Below the pieces are notes generated by a model. The model did not search any database and was not told the DNA's origin. It saw only the letters and a list, made by a program, of their open reading frames with translations. This document shows, one piece after another, positions 55,026 through 63,606 of a stretch of DNA of 64,000 nt. Both the position numbers and the translations under genes were made by a program. This DNA is from an uncultured Cyclobacteriaceae bacterium (GTDB taxonomy: Bacteria; Bacteroidota; Bacteroidia; Cytophagales; Cyclobacteriaceae): contig CAKZRQ010000013.1 in the NCBI GenBank assembly GCA_937146645.1, positions 1 through 64,000 on the forward strand, in the 5' to 3' direction. Position 1 is the first letter of the stretch. The number at the start of each line of letters is the position of its first letter.

Positions 55026-56210
55026 ATGCGCGTACTGATTTTCCTCTTATTACTTGCACTTCCTACCTATGCTTTTTCTCAGGAAAAGAATTCTTATGAA
55101 ATGGCAGTTGAAGCGTTTGACGATGAAAACTGGGAGTCTTCCATTCGTTACCTAAATAGCTGGATAAGAGACAATACAGGAGATGCTGAAGCCTACTTGC
55201 TGAGAGGACAATCATACCAACAGCTGGAGGATCTGGTAAAAGCAAATACAGATTTTTCAATTGCCATTAACCTTAGACCCGAGCATGCAGAATCGTATTT
55301 CATTCGTGGAAGAGTGAGGTATCAAATGGAATTGTATGAAAGCTCGATAGAAGATTTCGCCAGTTTCTTAAAGCTCCCGAAAGGAGAGACTAATCAGATT
55401 ATCTTCAGAAAATCTCCAGGAGATAAGGGGGTTTCTCAAATTATCACTGCTCAAAATGAAAACCCTGCAGAAGCTTTCTATCATATGGGACTATGTAGCT
55501 TCGAACTGGAATATTACGAGACAGCCGCCTATTATCATGACAGGGCTATAGAAAACGACCCTGGGAATCCTAATTACCATTCGGAAAAGGGAAGGGCCTT
55601 AGGACGAATCGGAGAGAATGATCTAGCTATTGAGTCTTTTGAAATGGCCCTGAATCTAGACCCGGATAATCAACTGGCCAGACAAGGGCTTCGAGAGGTG
55701 AATAATGGCGGTTCAGCCGATTTTCTGGCTGATCTGGATAGAACGGTAGAAGAGAATTATGCCAATTCACAGACCTTCAAACAAAGGGGATTCTATCGAA
55801 TGAACCATGCTAATCTAGAAGGTGCTATCGAAGATTTCACAGAAGCTTTGCGTTTAGATTCTGGTGATCCTGAAGCATGGTTTTACCGTGGAAGAGCATT
55901 TTCATCACTCGAAAATTATAAATCCGCCGAAGACGATTTGTCAAAATCAATTGAAATCGATAGCCAAAATCTTGAAGCCTATTTGGCAAGAGGCCAAGTT
56001 AGATATAAGCAAAGTCGTCTAAATGAGGCCATGGCGGATTTTATTATGGTAATCACATTAGATCCGACATTAGCTACTGGCTACTTCCATAAAGGAATTA
56101 CTCACCATAGGTTAAAACAAATGGATTTAGCCTGTCAAAACCTACAAAAAGCGGATGAGTTAGGCATGGAACAAGCCTCGAACATCATCAAAAAAATCTG
56201 TGGAAATTAA
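55026..56210 (+). CDS. Secreted tetratricopeptide-repeat protein
   Basis: 394 residues from ATG 55026; signal peptide LIFLLLLALPTYAFSQ. TPR units across the protein, e.g. AEAYLLRGQSYQQLEDLVKA, ESYFIRGRVRYQMELYESSIEDF, AFYHMGLCSFELEYYETAA, NYHSEKGRALGRIGENDLA, AWFYRGRAFSSLENYKSAEDD, and AYLARGQVRYKQSRLNEAM. Periplasmic or surface scaffold. It directly follows the large membrane protein, so the two probably work together, and it converges with the LolC/E-type gene with a 4-base stop overlap. Confidence 0.85.
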   Translation: MRVLIFLLLLALPTYAFSQEKNSYEMAVEAFDDENWESSIRYLNSWIRDNTGDAEAYLLRGQSYQQLEDLVKANTDFSIAINLRPEHAESYFIRGRVRYQMELYESSIEDFASFLKLPKGETNQIIFRKSPGDKGVSQIITAQNENPAEAFYHMGLCSFELEYYETAAYYHDRAIENDPGNPNYHSEKGRALGRIGENDLAIESFEMALNLDPDNQLARQGLREVNNGGSADFLADLDRTVEENYANSQTFKQRGFYRMNHANLEGAIEDFTEALRLDSGDPEAWFYRGRAFSSLENYKSAEDDLSKSIEIDSQNLEAYLARGQVRYKQSRLNEAMADFIMVITLDPTLATGYFHKGITHHRLKQMDLACQNLQKADELGMEQASNIIKKICGN

Positions 56211-57433
56211 AGCTCTTTTGTGGTTTCTACCTGAGAGGCAATCCAAGCGGGTCGAAAGGATGCGAGATAGGTGATCCCAAGAACAGCCATGGCAATCCAT
56301 AAAAAGTCTAACCAAACGACCTTCACAGGATAGGCTTCCACCACGGCTGACGAAATTCCTAAAGATACAAGTCCGTAGGTCTCTTGTAGTAAACAAATGA
56401 GATAGCCCAGCACCAAACCAATTATAGCTCCACTTAATGCTATCAATGCCCCTTGCTTGATAAATATCTGTTTGACAAGTTTTTCAGATGCTCCCATAGC
56501 TTTGAGCACGGCTATATCCTTTTTCTTTTCTATCGCCAGCATACTGAGGGAAAAGAAAATATTAAATGAGGCAATGCCCAGTATAAAAGTAAGGGTGAGA
56601 AATACAAAAAGCTTTTCAAGCTTAACTGTTCGAATCAGCCCCGCATGTTGCTCATCAGCATTTTTTACCAGAAACTCCGGCCCAAGGAAAACTTTCAGCC
56701 TCTCCTGAACTTCATCTATGCTTTCACCATCATCCACCTTGACTTCAAGCGCGGTTCTTTTATCTCCGTAGCTCAATAACTCTTTGGTGAATTTCAAAGG
56801 AGCAATGACATATTCATCATCAAACTGTCTCTCAATGCTGAAATAGGCTCTTGGCTCAAGGTAGCCAGTTCCGTACATCTGATTGGGGTCTAATGTGGCG
56901 GCACTTCTCGGGGTTTTAGGATAAAATACCTTCAAAGTTGAATTGACACTTTCTAAGTTCACCGAAAGAAAAAACCCTACTCCTCGTCCCAAAATAGCTC
57001 CTGGTCTAAGGTCGGTTCCCAGAGTTGTGTCTCCCCAAAAGTATCCATTTGCGAATCTTCCTTGATCGAGGAAATTATCAGAAACTCCTTTAATTCTAGC
57101 CACCATTTGATTGCCCTGATATTCAAAAAGAGCATTATCCTCAATCACCTCTGTGAGTACTAAAACACCTTCAACGTTTCGAATTTCTTCTAGCCATTCT
57201 TCATTCACCTCAAAGCTTTTCCCTTCAGCCGCCTCTATTTTGAGCTCAGCGTCGAAACTAGCGAAGAGACCTCTGATCAAATCTTCTAGGCCGTTGAAAA
57301 CGGACATGACTATAACAAGGGCCATGGTCCCCACAGCCACCCCTGTCATCGAAATGATGGATAAAACTGTAATAAAGTTTTTGCTCTTTTTACTCCGAAA
57401 GTACCGGGTCGCTATGAATGAGCTGAAGTTCAA
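56207..57433 (-). CDS. ABC-transporter permease of the LolC/LolE (FtsX-like) family
   Basis: 408 residues. The N-terminus FIATRYFRSKKSKNFITVLSIISMTGVAVGT precedes the first helix; then a large periplasmic loop (ALFEYQGNQMVARIKGVSDN, RPGAILGRGVGFFLSVN), three helices at the C-terminus (FVFLTLTFILGIASFNIFFSL, ALIALSGAIIGLVLGYLICLLQ, WIAMAVLGITYLASFRPAWIASQ). LolCE permeases extract lipoproteins from the inner membrane for export by LolA. No LolD ATPase is beside it. The TTG start is supported by the N-terminal family pattern. RbfA gene lies 18 bases upstream in transcription, so they may be co-transcribed. Confidence 0.88.
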   Translation of the reverse strand: MNFSSFIATRYFRSKKSKNFITVLSIISMTGVAVGTMALVIVMSVFNGLEDLIRGLFASFDAELKIEAAEGKSFEVNEEWLEEIRNVEGVLVLTEVIEDNALFEYQGNQMVARIKGVSDNFLDQGRFANGYFWGDTTLGTDLRPGAILGRGVGFFLSVNLESVNSTLKVFYPKTPRSAATLDPNQMYGTGYLEPRAYFSIERQFDDEYVIAPLKFTKELLSYGDKRTALEVKVDDGESIDEVQERLKVFLGPEFLVKNADEQHAGLIRTVKLEKLFVFLTLTFILGIASFNIFFSLSMLAIEKKKDIAVLKAMGASEKLVKQIFIKQGALIALSGAIIGLVLGYLICLLQETYGLVSLGISSAVVEAYPVKVVWLDFLWIAMAVLGITYLASFRPAWIASQVETTKEL

Positions 57434-57451
57434 ATCGAGGAATGACCCAAA

Positions 57452-57829
57452 TTAATCTTGCTCTTCATCATCTTCTGATCTCTCTGGAATATCGAGATCA
57501 TTGAAAATCTGATCCATATGTTGGGCGTAGGCGGCAGAATCATCTGGAAAAAATGCAAGCTCAGGGATGATTCTCACGGATTTCCCAATTCGCTTGGCAA
57601 GCTGATGCCTGATTTGCTTTTTATGAGAGTCGATTTTATCGAAGGTCTCCTCCGGATCAGTAATCAAAATACTCAGGTAAGCTTTCGCAAAGCCCAAATC
57701 AGGACTAACCATTACTCGCGTGACAGTAATCATGCCTCTTCCCACCAAAAGCTTGGATTCTTTTTGAAAGATTTCTCCAAGTTCCTTTTGAATAAGTCTG
57801 GCGTATTGTTGTTGTCTTTTACTTTCCAT
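57452..57829 (-). CDS. rbfA: Ribosome-binding factor A
   Basis: 125 residues, standard. MESKRQQQYARLIQKELGEIF and VTVTRVMVSPDLGFAKAYLSIL-like strands (ITVTRVMVSPDLGFAKAYL), then RHQLAKRIGKSVRIIPELAFFPDDS is the family KH-like fold. RbfA aids maturation of the 30S subunit 5' end at low temperature. Co-directional with the LolC/E-type permease gene. A leftward TAAATTTG element at 57845-57852 could be its -7. Confidence 0.95.
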   Translation of the reverse strand: MESKRQQQYARLIQKELGEIFQKESKLLVGRGMITVTRVMVSPDLGFAKAYLSILITDPEETFDKIDSHKKQIRHQLAKRIGKSVRIIPELAFFPDDSAAYAQHMDQIFNDLDIPERSEDDEEQD

Positions 57830-57910
57830 GATAAGTATTTAATGCAAATTTAGCGAAATAGTTGGGCAAGGCTTAATTTCGTTTTTGCTTCATTTATTAG
57901 CTCCCACATT

Positions 57911-59296
57911 TTGCTGAACTTCTTTAGAGTTAACGATCCATTTAGACTCTTGGGTGTACTATTTTATATCCTTGGGCTTGGTGTACTCTATTATTTTTTG
58001 GATCCATTTGGCTTGACGCAAACTCAGATCTCATGGATAGTGTCTGGAGAAAGGGCATTAGAAGGTTATCTGCCTTTTAAAGACATCATAGATGATACAG
58101 GGCCTCTTTCTGTGGCAGTCTTTGCTCTCTTTGAAAAGGTTTTTGGAAGGGATCTTTTGGCTTACGAAATCGCAGGGCGCCTCCTAATACTTTGGCAGGC
58201 CATCTATTGGAATCTGGTTCTACTTAAGTATCGGGTTTTCAGTGAAACGTCTTACCTGCCTGCTGTTTTAGTAGTATGCCTTTTCCACTTCTCATTCGAT
58301 ATGCTAAGCCTTTCCCCTGCTCTATTGGGGAGCTGTTTTCTCATGCTTGCTATCGGTCAGCTTTTCTCCAAAACAGTTTTACAGAATAAGCAAAGTGAGT
58401 CAACTCTGCTCATAGGAATATATGCTGGACTAGCTTTTGGCTTTCACCCAGTTTTCATCATTTTTTTACCCTATATGATTTTCTCTGGTATTGCCATCAG
58501 CGGATTTTCATTTAGGGAGCTATTGTTATCGGTAACTGGTTTTCTATTACCAGTCCTGGGTATCTCAACTTTCTATTTCTGGAATGATGGTCTTTTTGAA
58601 TTATTCCGCGTTTGGCCGATGAGCTTCTTCTCTCCAAGAATATCATATCAGGATCTTCTTTCTTGGGGCGTTCTAGCAATCTTCCCCATCATTTTAGCTG
58701 GTGTAGGTTATTTCCTTTGCGCAGTGGTTCGAGGGTCTACGATAAATCAACAGAAGCAACGGCAGCTTCTAATGCTCTGGCTGATCGTATCATGCTTCGA
58801 ACTATTTCTCATAAAAGATCAGGCGGGCTTCCAATTGGTCATATTAATCCCAACGCTGAGCTATCTGTTGACCCAATTCTTTCATTTATTCAATAGGTCA
58901 ATGGTTGCGAATGGATTATTTTTTGTACTGGTTTTTGGGCTTCCCATTGGTGCTATATTTTTTTGGAGCGATTATTTCGCAAATAACCCTGAGTATCTCA
59001 TATCCTCAGAATTAGAAAAAAACCCTTCTGAAGGAGTTATGAGTCTGCAGTCGGATTTAAGTCCATTGGCTACCAAAAAACTGGACGGCCCTTTTTTAAA
59101 TTATGGAATGAGTGAAGTGTATTGTTCCAATACTGAAACGCTAGGAGAAAAAGCCAAACTCTTCCAGCTTTTGGAAAACCAAAAATCTCAGGAAGTACTC
59201 GATCCAAATGGAACATTCCAAAAAGTCTTGGAAGGGCTTCCGGCGCTACAGTCCCAATACCGAAAAGAAGGACGATCTACTTATCTATTGAGGTGA
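57911..59296 (+). CDS. Multi-pass membrane protein (DUF6427-like; possible glycosyltransferase-type topology)
   Basis: 461 residues from TTG 57911. Around ten to twelve predicted helices, starting LLGVLFYILGLGVLYYFL, then LAYEIAGRLLILWQAIYWNLVL, GLAFGFHPVFIIFLPYMIFSG, AIFPIILAGVGYFLCAVV. A conserved-looking loop contains YLPFKDIIDDTGPLSVAVFALFEKVF with Asp residues, reminiscent of the first loop in GT-C transferases (which use Asp for metal/substrate). The N-terminus resembles DUF6427, but this protein is longer. The C-terminal segment is soluble. Function not assigned; a role in glycosylation is a tentative idea. Stop codons of this and the following gene converge 3 bases apart. Confidence 0.65.
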   Translation: MLNFFRVNDPFRLLGVLFYILGLGVLYYFLDPFGLTQTQISWIVSGERALEGYLPFKDIIDDTGPLSVAVFALFEKVFGRDLLAYEIAGRLLILWQAIYWNLVLLKYRVFSETSYLPAVLVVCLFHFSFDMLSLSPALLGSCFLMLAIGQLFSKTVLQNKQSESTLLIGIYAGLAFGFHPVFIIFLPYMIFSGIAISGFSFRELLLSVTGFLLPVLGISTFYFWNDGLFELFRVWPMSFFSPRISYQDLLSWGVLAIFPIILAGVGYFLCAVVRGSTINQQKQRQLLMLWLIVSCFELFLIKDQAGFQLVILIPTLSYLLTQFFHLFNRSMVANGLFFVLVFGLPIGAIFFWSDYFANNPEYLISSELEKNPSEGVMSLQSDLSPLATKKLDGPFLNYGMSEVYCSNTETLGEKAKLFQLLENQKSQEVLDPNGTFQKVLEGLPALQSQYRKEGRSTYLLR

Positions 59297-59299
59297 TAA

Positions 59300-60094
59300 T
59301 TAAATATCTGCAGCCTGCACATGCATCCAGTCAAAATTCCTTTGACGGCCCAAACTAGTCCAACCTTCTGCTTCCCACATTTTCCACCAAGCCTCGTACT
59401 CTTGTCTCGCAAAAGTAGCCTTATCTCTTCCCCATCGAAGCTGATTATTTGACGGATCAAAATCTATAGCCACTGCCCAACTGTGCATACTCCATTTAGT
59501 ACCACCACGAATCCGTCGTTTATTGAAACAGCCTCCGAAATAATCTAGTCGTAGCTTTTTGATTCCATCCAAGCCATAATGTTTAAGAGCCTCTGTTAAA
59601 ACGCGTTCCGCACTATCTTTGACCTTTTCATGAATACTAAAGGACTGAACAATTTGATTCGGGTTCCATGCAATTCTTAAAGGATAAGGAGAAGTCAGCC
59701 TTACCATGTTGGTTGCTCTTGGACCAAAAAAACTATCGAACTCAGATGTATAAGCCTTGGGCCATATTTTGGCCTGATTGATATCCTCTGGTCTCCATAT
59801 GGGTGGCTCCTGCCCTTCTTTCTGCTTGAAAGCTGCACGCTGATACGCATTATCTGTAGTGGGCCCATAGTACCCATCAATCTTTCCTGCATCCACACCC
59901 ATTTCATGGCAGATCACCTGTACGGCTCCAACCAGCTTTCGTCTGTCTGACCAATTATCAGGGACTTTATTGAGTTGAGCCACTGCCTGCTTTGTTTTAG
60001 GTCCAAAGTCGCCGTCGATGCGTCCGGTATAAAGGCCTTTGCCCTTAAGCCAAATTTGAATAAATGTGGTGAGTTCGTGAGTATTCATCATCAT
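59300..60094 (-). CDS. Peptidoglycan-binding domain plus M15-type (VanY-like) peptidase
   Basis: 264 residues. Two peptidoglycan-binding-like repeats (GLYTGRIDGDFGPKTKQAV and GKIDGYYGPTTDNAY), then an M15-like domain: SMHSWAVAIDFDPSNNQ with the zinc ligands His and Asp, and FDWMHVQAA with a final His. These are hallmarks of endolysins and DD-carboxypeptidases that cleave peptidoglycan cross-bridges. No signal peptide; it starts with three Met codons. This suggests a phage-like lysin or an unusual intracellular or specially exported hydrolase. No other phage genes seen. The nearest neighbour in the same direction is rpiB (upstream 95 bases). Confidence 0.85.
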   Translation of the reverse strand: MMMNTHELTTFIQIWLKGKGLYTGRIDGDFGPKTKQAVAQLNKVPDNWSDRRKLVGAVQVICHEMGVDAGKIDGYYGPTTDNAYQRAAFKQKEGQEPPIWRPEDINQAKIWPKAYTSEFDSFFGPRATNMVRLTSPYPLRIAWNPNQIVQSFSIHEKVKDSAERVLTEALKHYGLDGIKKLRLDYFGGCFNKRRIRGGTKWSMHSWAVAIDFDPSNNQLRWGRDKATFARQEYEAWWKMWEAEGWTSLGRQRNFDWMHVQAADI

Positions 60095-60189
60095 TGAAAA
60101 ATTTAGAGGATTTAAAAAAGATCTCTATTAAAGATATCATTTTTATTCCTCTCTATCAATGAGATAAAGCCAATGTGCGCTATGCTGAA

Positions 60190-60621
60190 TTAGGTGCAGG
60201 CAATTTTATTTACCCGATTGAGATGTCTTCCTCCTTCAAAGTCTGTGGTTATAAAAATCTGAACAAGCTTCTCTGCTAGTTCATAGCTGATAAACCTTGC
60301 AGGCAAAGCGATAACATTGGCATTATTATGCTGACGCGCCAAAGCAGCTAGATCTTCATTCCAGCAAAGAGCAGCTCTGATTCCTTGGTGCTTATTAGCC
60401 GTTATGGCCACACCGTTTCCGCTGCCACAAATTACAACTCCAAGATCATGATCGTTATTTTCAATAGCCGTGCTCAGCGGATGTACGTAATCTGGATAGT
60501 CTACAGAATCTGTCGAAAAAGGACCGTAATCCTTGACTTCATGGCCAAGCTCTTCCAACTTCTTAACAATTCCTTCTTTGTATTCAAACCCAGCGTGATC
60601 TCCTCCAATGGCTATTTTCAT
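60190..60621 (-). CDS. rpiB: Ribose-5-phosphate isomerase B
   Basis: 143 residues. MKIAIGGDHAGFEYK (substrate His9), VVICGSGNGVAITANKHQGIRAA with catalytic Cys65, and LPARFISYELAEKLVQIF are typical. It interconverts ribulose-5-phosphate and ribose-5-phosphate in the cytoplasm. It follows tatC by 7 bases, an operon with tatC and glyA (glyA, tatC, rpiB reading leftward). Confidence 0.96.
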   Translation of the reverse strand: MKIAIGGDHAGFEYKEGIVKKLEELGHEVKDYGPFSTDSVDYPDYVHPLSTAIENNDHDLGVVICGSGNGVAITANKHQGIRAALCWNEDLAALARQHNNANVIALPARFISYELAEKLVQIFITTDFEGGRHLNRVNKIACT

Positions 60622-60628
60622 AATTCAA

Positions 60629-61483
60629 TTATTTAAGTGCATCCTCTGCCTCTTCTTCGGCCAGACGCTTATCTCTTTTTTTCTCTAATCTCAAAGCGAT
60701 CTGAATCCCTGCTTCATAAAGAACTAAGATTGGCAAAGCAATTAGAATCTGACTAATCACATCTGGAGGTGTGATAATGGCTGCAAGCACAAGAATCACC
60801 ACTATCGCATGTCTCCTGTAAGTCTTGAGTAAAGCAGAGCTTACTAAGCCTGACATGGCAAGGAAATACACCACAACAGGAAGCTGAAACATAATGGCTG
60901 AAGCCAAGACCAACATCGTAAGAGTACTTACATATGACGTAATATCAAACTCATTGAGGATAGTGGGATCCAACTGATAGTTCGCAAGGAAATTGATGGA
61001 AAGTGGAGCGAGGACGAAATATCCAAAGGCGGCTCCCATGAAGAAAAGTAAGCTTACGAAGAAGACCGCTCCTCTGGCAGCATTCTTTTCTTGATCGTAT
61101 AATCCGGGACTGATGAACCTCCACATTTCCCAGAAGACATAAGGGAAAGAAACGATGAAGCCTACCACAAAACTAGACGTCATGTGCATAGAAAACTGTC
61201 CTGTCATTTGCCTACTCTGGATAATGAAAGGGAGTTCGTCGATACAGAGGGGAGCAATATTTAACATATCACTCAACTGACAAAGCCATCGATAAGTGGC
61301 AAAATCAACTCTGGAGGGTCCAAGTATAATTTCACCAAAAACTATACTCTTGGATACAAAAGCCAGAATGGTGAAAATGAAGATGGCTGCAACAGAACGC
61401 ACCAAATGCCATCGGAGCGCCTCCAGGTGCTCCAAAAAAGACATTCCTTCTTCTTCCTCTTCGACGTATTGGTCTAAAGCCAC
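60629..61483 (-). CDS. tatC: Twin-arginine translocase subunit TatC
   Basis: 284 residues with six helices. MSFLEHLEALRWHLVRSV at the N-terminus (the Tat signal-recognition region), MTSSFVVGFIVSFPYVFWEMWRFISPGLYDQEK (the conserved second-loop motif, split here), and PDVISQILIALPILVLYEAGI at the end. A GTG start at 61483 leaves an acidic extension (VEEEEEG); an internal ATG at 61444 would remove it. TatA/B genes are not in the window. It exports folded proteins across the inner membrane. Confidence 0.96.
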   Translation of the reverse strand: MALDQYVEEEEEGMSFLEHLEALRWHLVRSVAAIFIFTILAFVSKSIVFGEIILGPSRVDFATYRWLCQLSDMLNIAPLCIDELPFIIQSRQMTGQFSMHMTSSFVVGFIVSFPYVFWEMWRFISPGLYDQEKNAARGAVFFVSLLFFMGAAFGYFVLAPLSINFLANYQLDPTILNEFDITSYVSTLTMLVLASAIMFQLPVVVYFLAMSGLVSSALLKTYRRHAIVVILVLAAIITPPDVISQILIALPILVLYEAGIQIALRLEKKRDKRLAEEEAEDALK

Positions 61484-61505
61484 TTTTCTATTTTGGAAAT
61501 GTTAA

Positions 61506-62774
61506 TCAGTATAAAGGAAATCCTACCATCCACTCATTCACAGCTGCCTTTATCTCCTGAAGTTTAGCTTCATCTGCATGGTTTTGCAAGGCAGAATCTA
61601 TAAACCCAACGATCTTAACCATATCGGATTCTCCAAGGCCTCGCGTAGTAATGGCAGCAGTCCCAACTCTCATTCCAGAAGTCACAAAAGGTGATCGGGT
61701 ATCGAATGGAACCATGTTTTTATTAATAGTGATATCTACCTTTCCAAGAGTCTCTTCTGCAAGTTTACCCGTGATGTCCTTGTTTCTAAGATCGATCAAC
61801 ATCAAGTGATTATCTGTACCTCCAGAGATCAATTGATAATCGAGTTTTACAAACTCTTCCGCCATCACCTCAGCATTCTTCTTCACCTGAAGAATATAAG
61901 TCATATAATCATCTGAAAGAGCTTCTTCAAAAGCCACAGCCTTGGCGGCGATAATATGCTCCAAAGGTCCTCCCTGAGTACCTGGGAAAACTCCTCCATC
62001 TAGCAAAGAGCTCATCTTTCTTAACTCGCCCTTCATCGTTTTGATTCCGAAAGGATTTTCAAAATCCTCACGCATCAGGATCAAACCGCCTCTAGGCCCT
62101 CTCAAAGTCTTGTGAGTCGTAGTGGTCACGATGTGACAGTGATCCAATGGGTCATTCAACAACCCTCTAGCGATCAAACCAGATGGGTGTGAAATATCGG
62201 CAAGCAAAATAGCTCCAACCTGATCAGCGATATTTCGAAGTCTCTCATAGTCCCAGTCCCGGCTATATGCAGATGCTCCGCAAATCAAAAGCTTTGGCTT
62301 AACCTCCAGGGCCTTAGCCTCAACTTTATCGTAGTCTATTACTCCTGTGTCTTCTTCGACTCCGTAAAAATGCGGGTCGTAAAGCTTCCCGGAGAAATTG
62401 ACAGGAGATCCATGGGTGAGGTGGCCTCCATGAGAAAGATCAAATCCCAAAATTGGATCACCAGCTTTCAAGCAAGCCAGGAAAACTGCAGCATTCGCTT
62501 GAGCACCTGAATGCGGCTGTACATTTGCCCAGGTAGCACCAAAAAGCTCTTTCGCTCTCTCGATCGCCAACCTCTCAATTTCATCCACTACTTCGCAGCC
62601 TCCATAATATCTTTTGCCTGGAAGACCTTCAGCATATTTATTAGTCAATACACTCCCCGCTGCTTCCATCACTTGCTTACTCGCAAAGTTTTCAGAAGCA
62701 ATTAATTCTATCCCTTCTCTTTGACGTTTTTCTTCCTGATTGATTAAGTCAAATACCGCAGTATCTCTTTTCAT
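61506..62774 (-). CDS. glyA: Serine hydroxymethyltransferase
   Basis: 422 residues. [54 protein letters not shown], and the PLP lysine 222 in [14 protein letters not shown]. It converts serine and tetrahydrofolate to glycine and methylene-THF; this supplies one-carbon units also used in purine synthesis (purEK in this window). It is the first gene of a glyA-tatC-rpiB unit with a promoter-like element upstream. The HPSG in place of the usual HVAG near the PLP pocket is a small oddity of the family in this phylum. Confidence 0.97.
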   Translation of the reverse strand: MKRDTAVFDLINQEEKRQREGIELIASENFASKQVMEAAGSVLTNKYAEGLPGKRYYGGCEVVDEIERLAIERAKELFGATWANVQPHSGAQANAAVFLACLKAGDPILGFDLSHGGHLTHGSPVNFSGKLYDPHFYGVEEDTGVIDYDKVEAKALEVKPKLLICGASAYSRDWDYERLRNIADQVGAILLADISHPSGLIARGLLNDPLDHCHIVTTTTHKTLRGPRGGLILMREDFENPFGIKTMKGELRKMSSLLDGGVFPGTQGGPLEHIIAAKAVAFEEALSDDYMTYILQVKKNAEVMAEEFVKLDYQLISGGTDNHLMLIDLRNKDITGKLAEETLGKVDITINKNMVPFDTRSPFVTSGMRVGTAAITTRGLGESDMVKIVGFIDSALQNHADEAKLQEIKAAVNEWMVGFPLY

Positions 62775-62814
62775 AAATATTCTTGAATGGGTTTGAAAGA
62801 CGCTTTTTGTCGGT

Positions 62815-62845
62815 CAAAAATAGCCCGAAACTATCGATAATCCAA
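62815..62845 (-). promoter_or_regulatory. Bacteroidota-type promoter of glyA
   Basis: Reverse strand: TTG (62845-62843), 20-base spacer, TATTTTTG (62822-62815), an exact TAnnTTTG. The glyA ATG is 41 bases further on. Confidence 0.45.
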
Positions 62846-62905
62846 TCTAAAAAACTACCTGAGTAAACTTTGCCAAAGCAGGCCTGTAATTAGTAATTTC
62901 ACAGC

Positions 62906-63280
62906 ATGTATGACTTCAAATTTTCACCGGAAAACTACTTTTCAGAAGGGACTAATTCTGTTCTTTTGGTGAAGTTGAGTTATCCGGAAAGTCAGTGGGG
63001 TGAGCAGATCAGTATTTATGCTCACTACCTGAACTGCAGGATCGAATTTGAAGCGGTGGACTTCTATGGGAACGATTACATACTTTATCCCAGAACGGCT
63101 GAAGAACCACTAAATTTTGAAGATATGGTTTATCTCATCGAGGGGATGCAGGTTAATTCCGATGAGATTCAAGGTGGAGCTGATCTCACCTTAAACGGAG
63201 TACCAAAAGTAGAAAGCTCATTCTACCCCGAACTCAAAAAATTCTTTGATGAGAAAAGAGAAAATTACGATCTCGATTAA
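62906..63280 (+). CDS. Conserved-looking small hypothetical protein
   Basis: 124 residues. Soluble, with FSEGTNSVLLVKLSYPESQW, FEAVDFYGNDYILYPRTAEE and VESSFYPELKKFFDEKREN; acidic and aromatic. It is probably a real gene: its stop overlaps that of the convergent small gene by 4 bases and codon use is like its neighbours. No domain recognised and no function assigned. Confidence 0.6.
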   Translation: MYDFKFSPENYFSEGTNSVLLVKLSYPESQWGEQISIYAHYLNCRIEFEAVDFYGNDYILYPRTAEEPLNFEDMVYLIEGMQVNSDEIQGGADLTLNGVPKVESSFYPELKKFFDEKRENYDLD

Positions 63281-63504
63281 AAATCGCTGGTAAGGGAATC
63301 ACTGGAAGAAATCTTATAATTCCGAAACCAGTAATCATAAGATGCAAAATCCACGCAATCCTTTACCTCCATTCCTCCTATTCGGAGATTTTTTATCCGG
63401 TTTTTAGGAAGCCAATTTTTAAATCGGATGGCCTGTTTTGCCGGCAACTGCCCCAGCTGAATCCAGCGTTTACCGTCGATGAATATTGGAATAAGCTGTG
63501 TCAT
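63277..63504 (-). CDS. Small basic hypothetical protein
   Basis: 75 residues. FIDGKRWIQLGQLPAKQAIRFKNWLP then NRIKNLRIGGMEVKDCVDFASYDYW. Compact, basic in the centre, no signal peptide. Could be a nucleic-acid or protein-interaction peptide; no family recognised. Converges with 62906-63280 sharing a 4-base stop overlap. Confidence 0.55.
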   Translation of the reverse strand: MTQLIPIFIDGKRWIQLGQLPAKQAIRFKNWLPKNRIKNLRIGGMEVKDCVDFASYDYWFRNYKISSSDSLTSDF

Positions 63505-63606
63505 AGGTTTATTCTATAAAACAAAAGTATGCTGATAAACAGGTAGATACAATATCGTGCCATTTACCTTTCTGTTAATAAAAAGTAACCGCTATATTTC
63601 GTTTAT

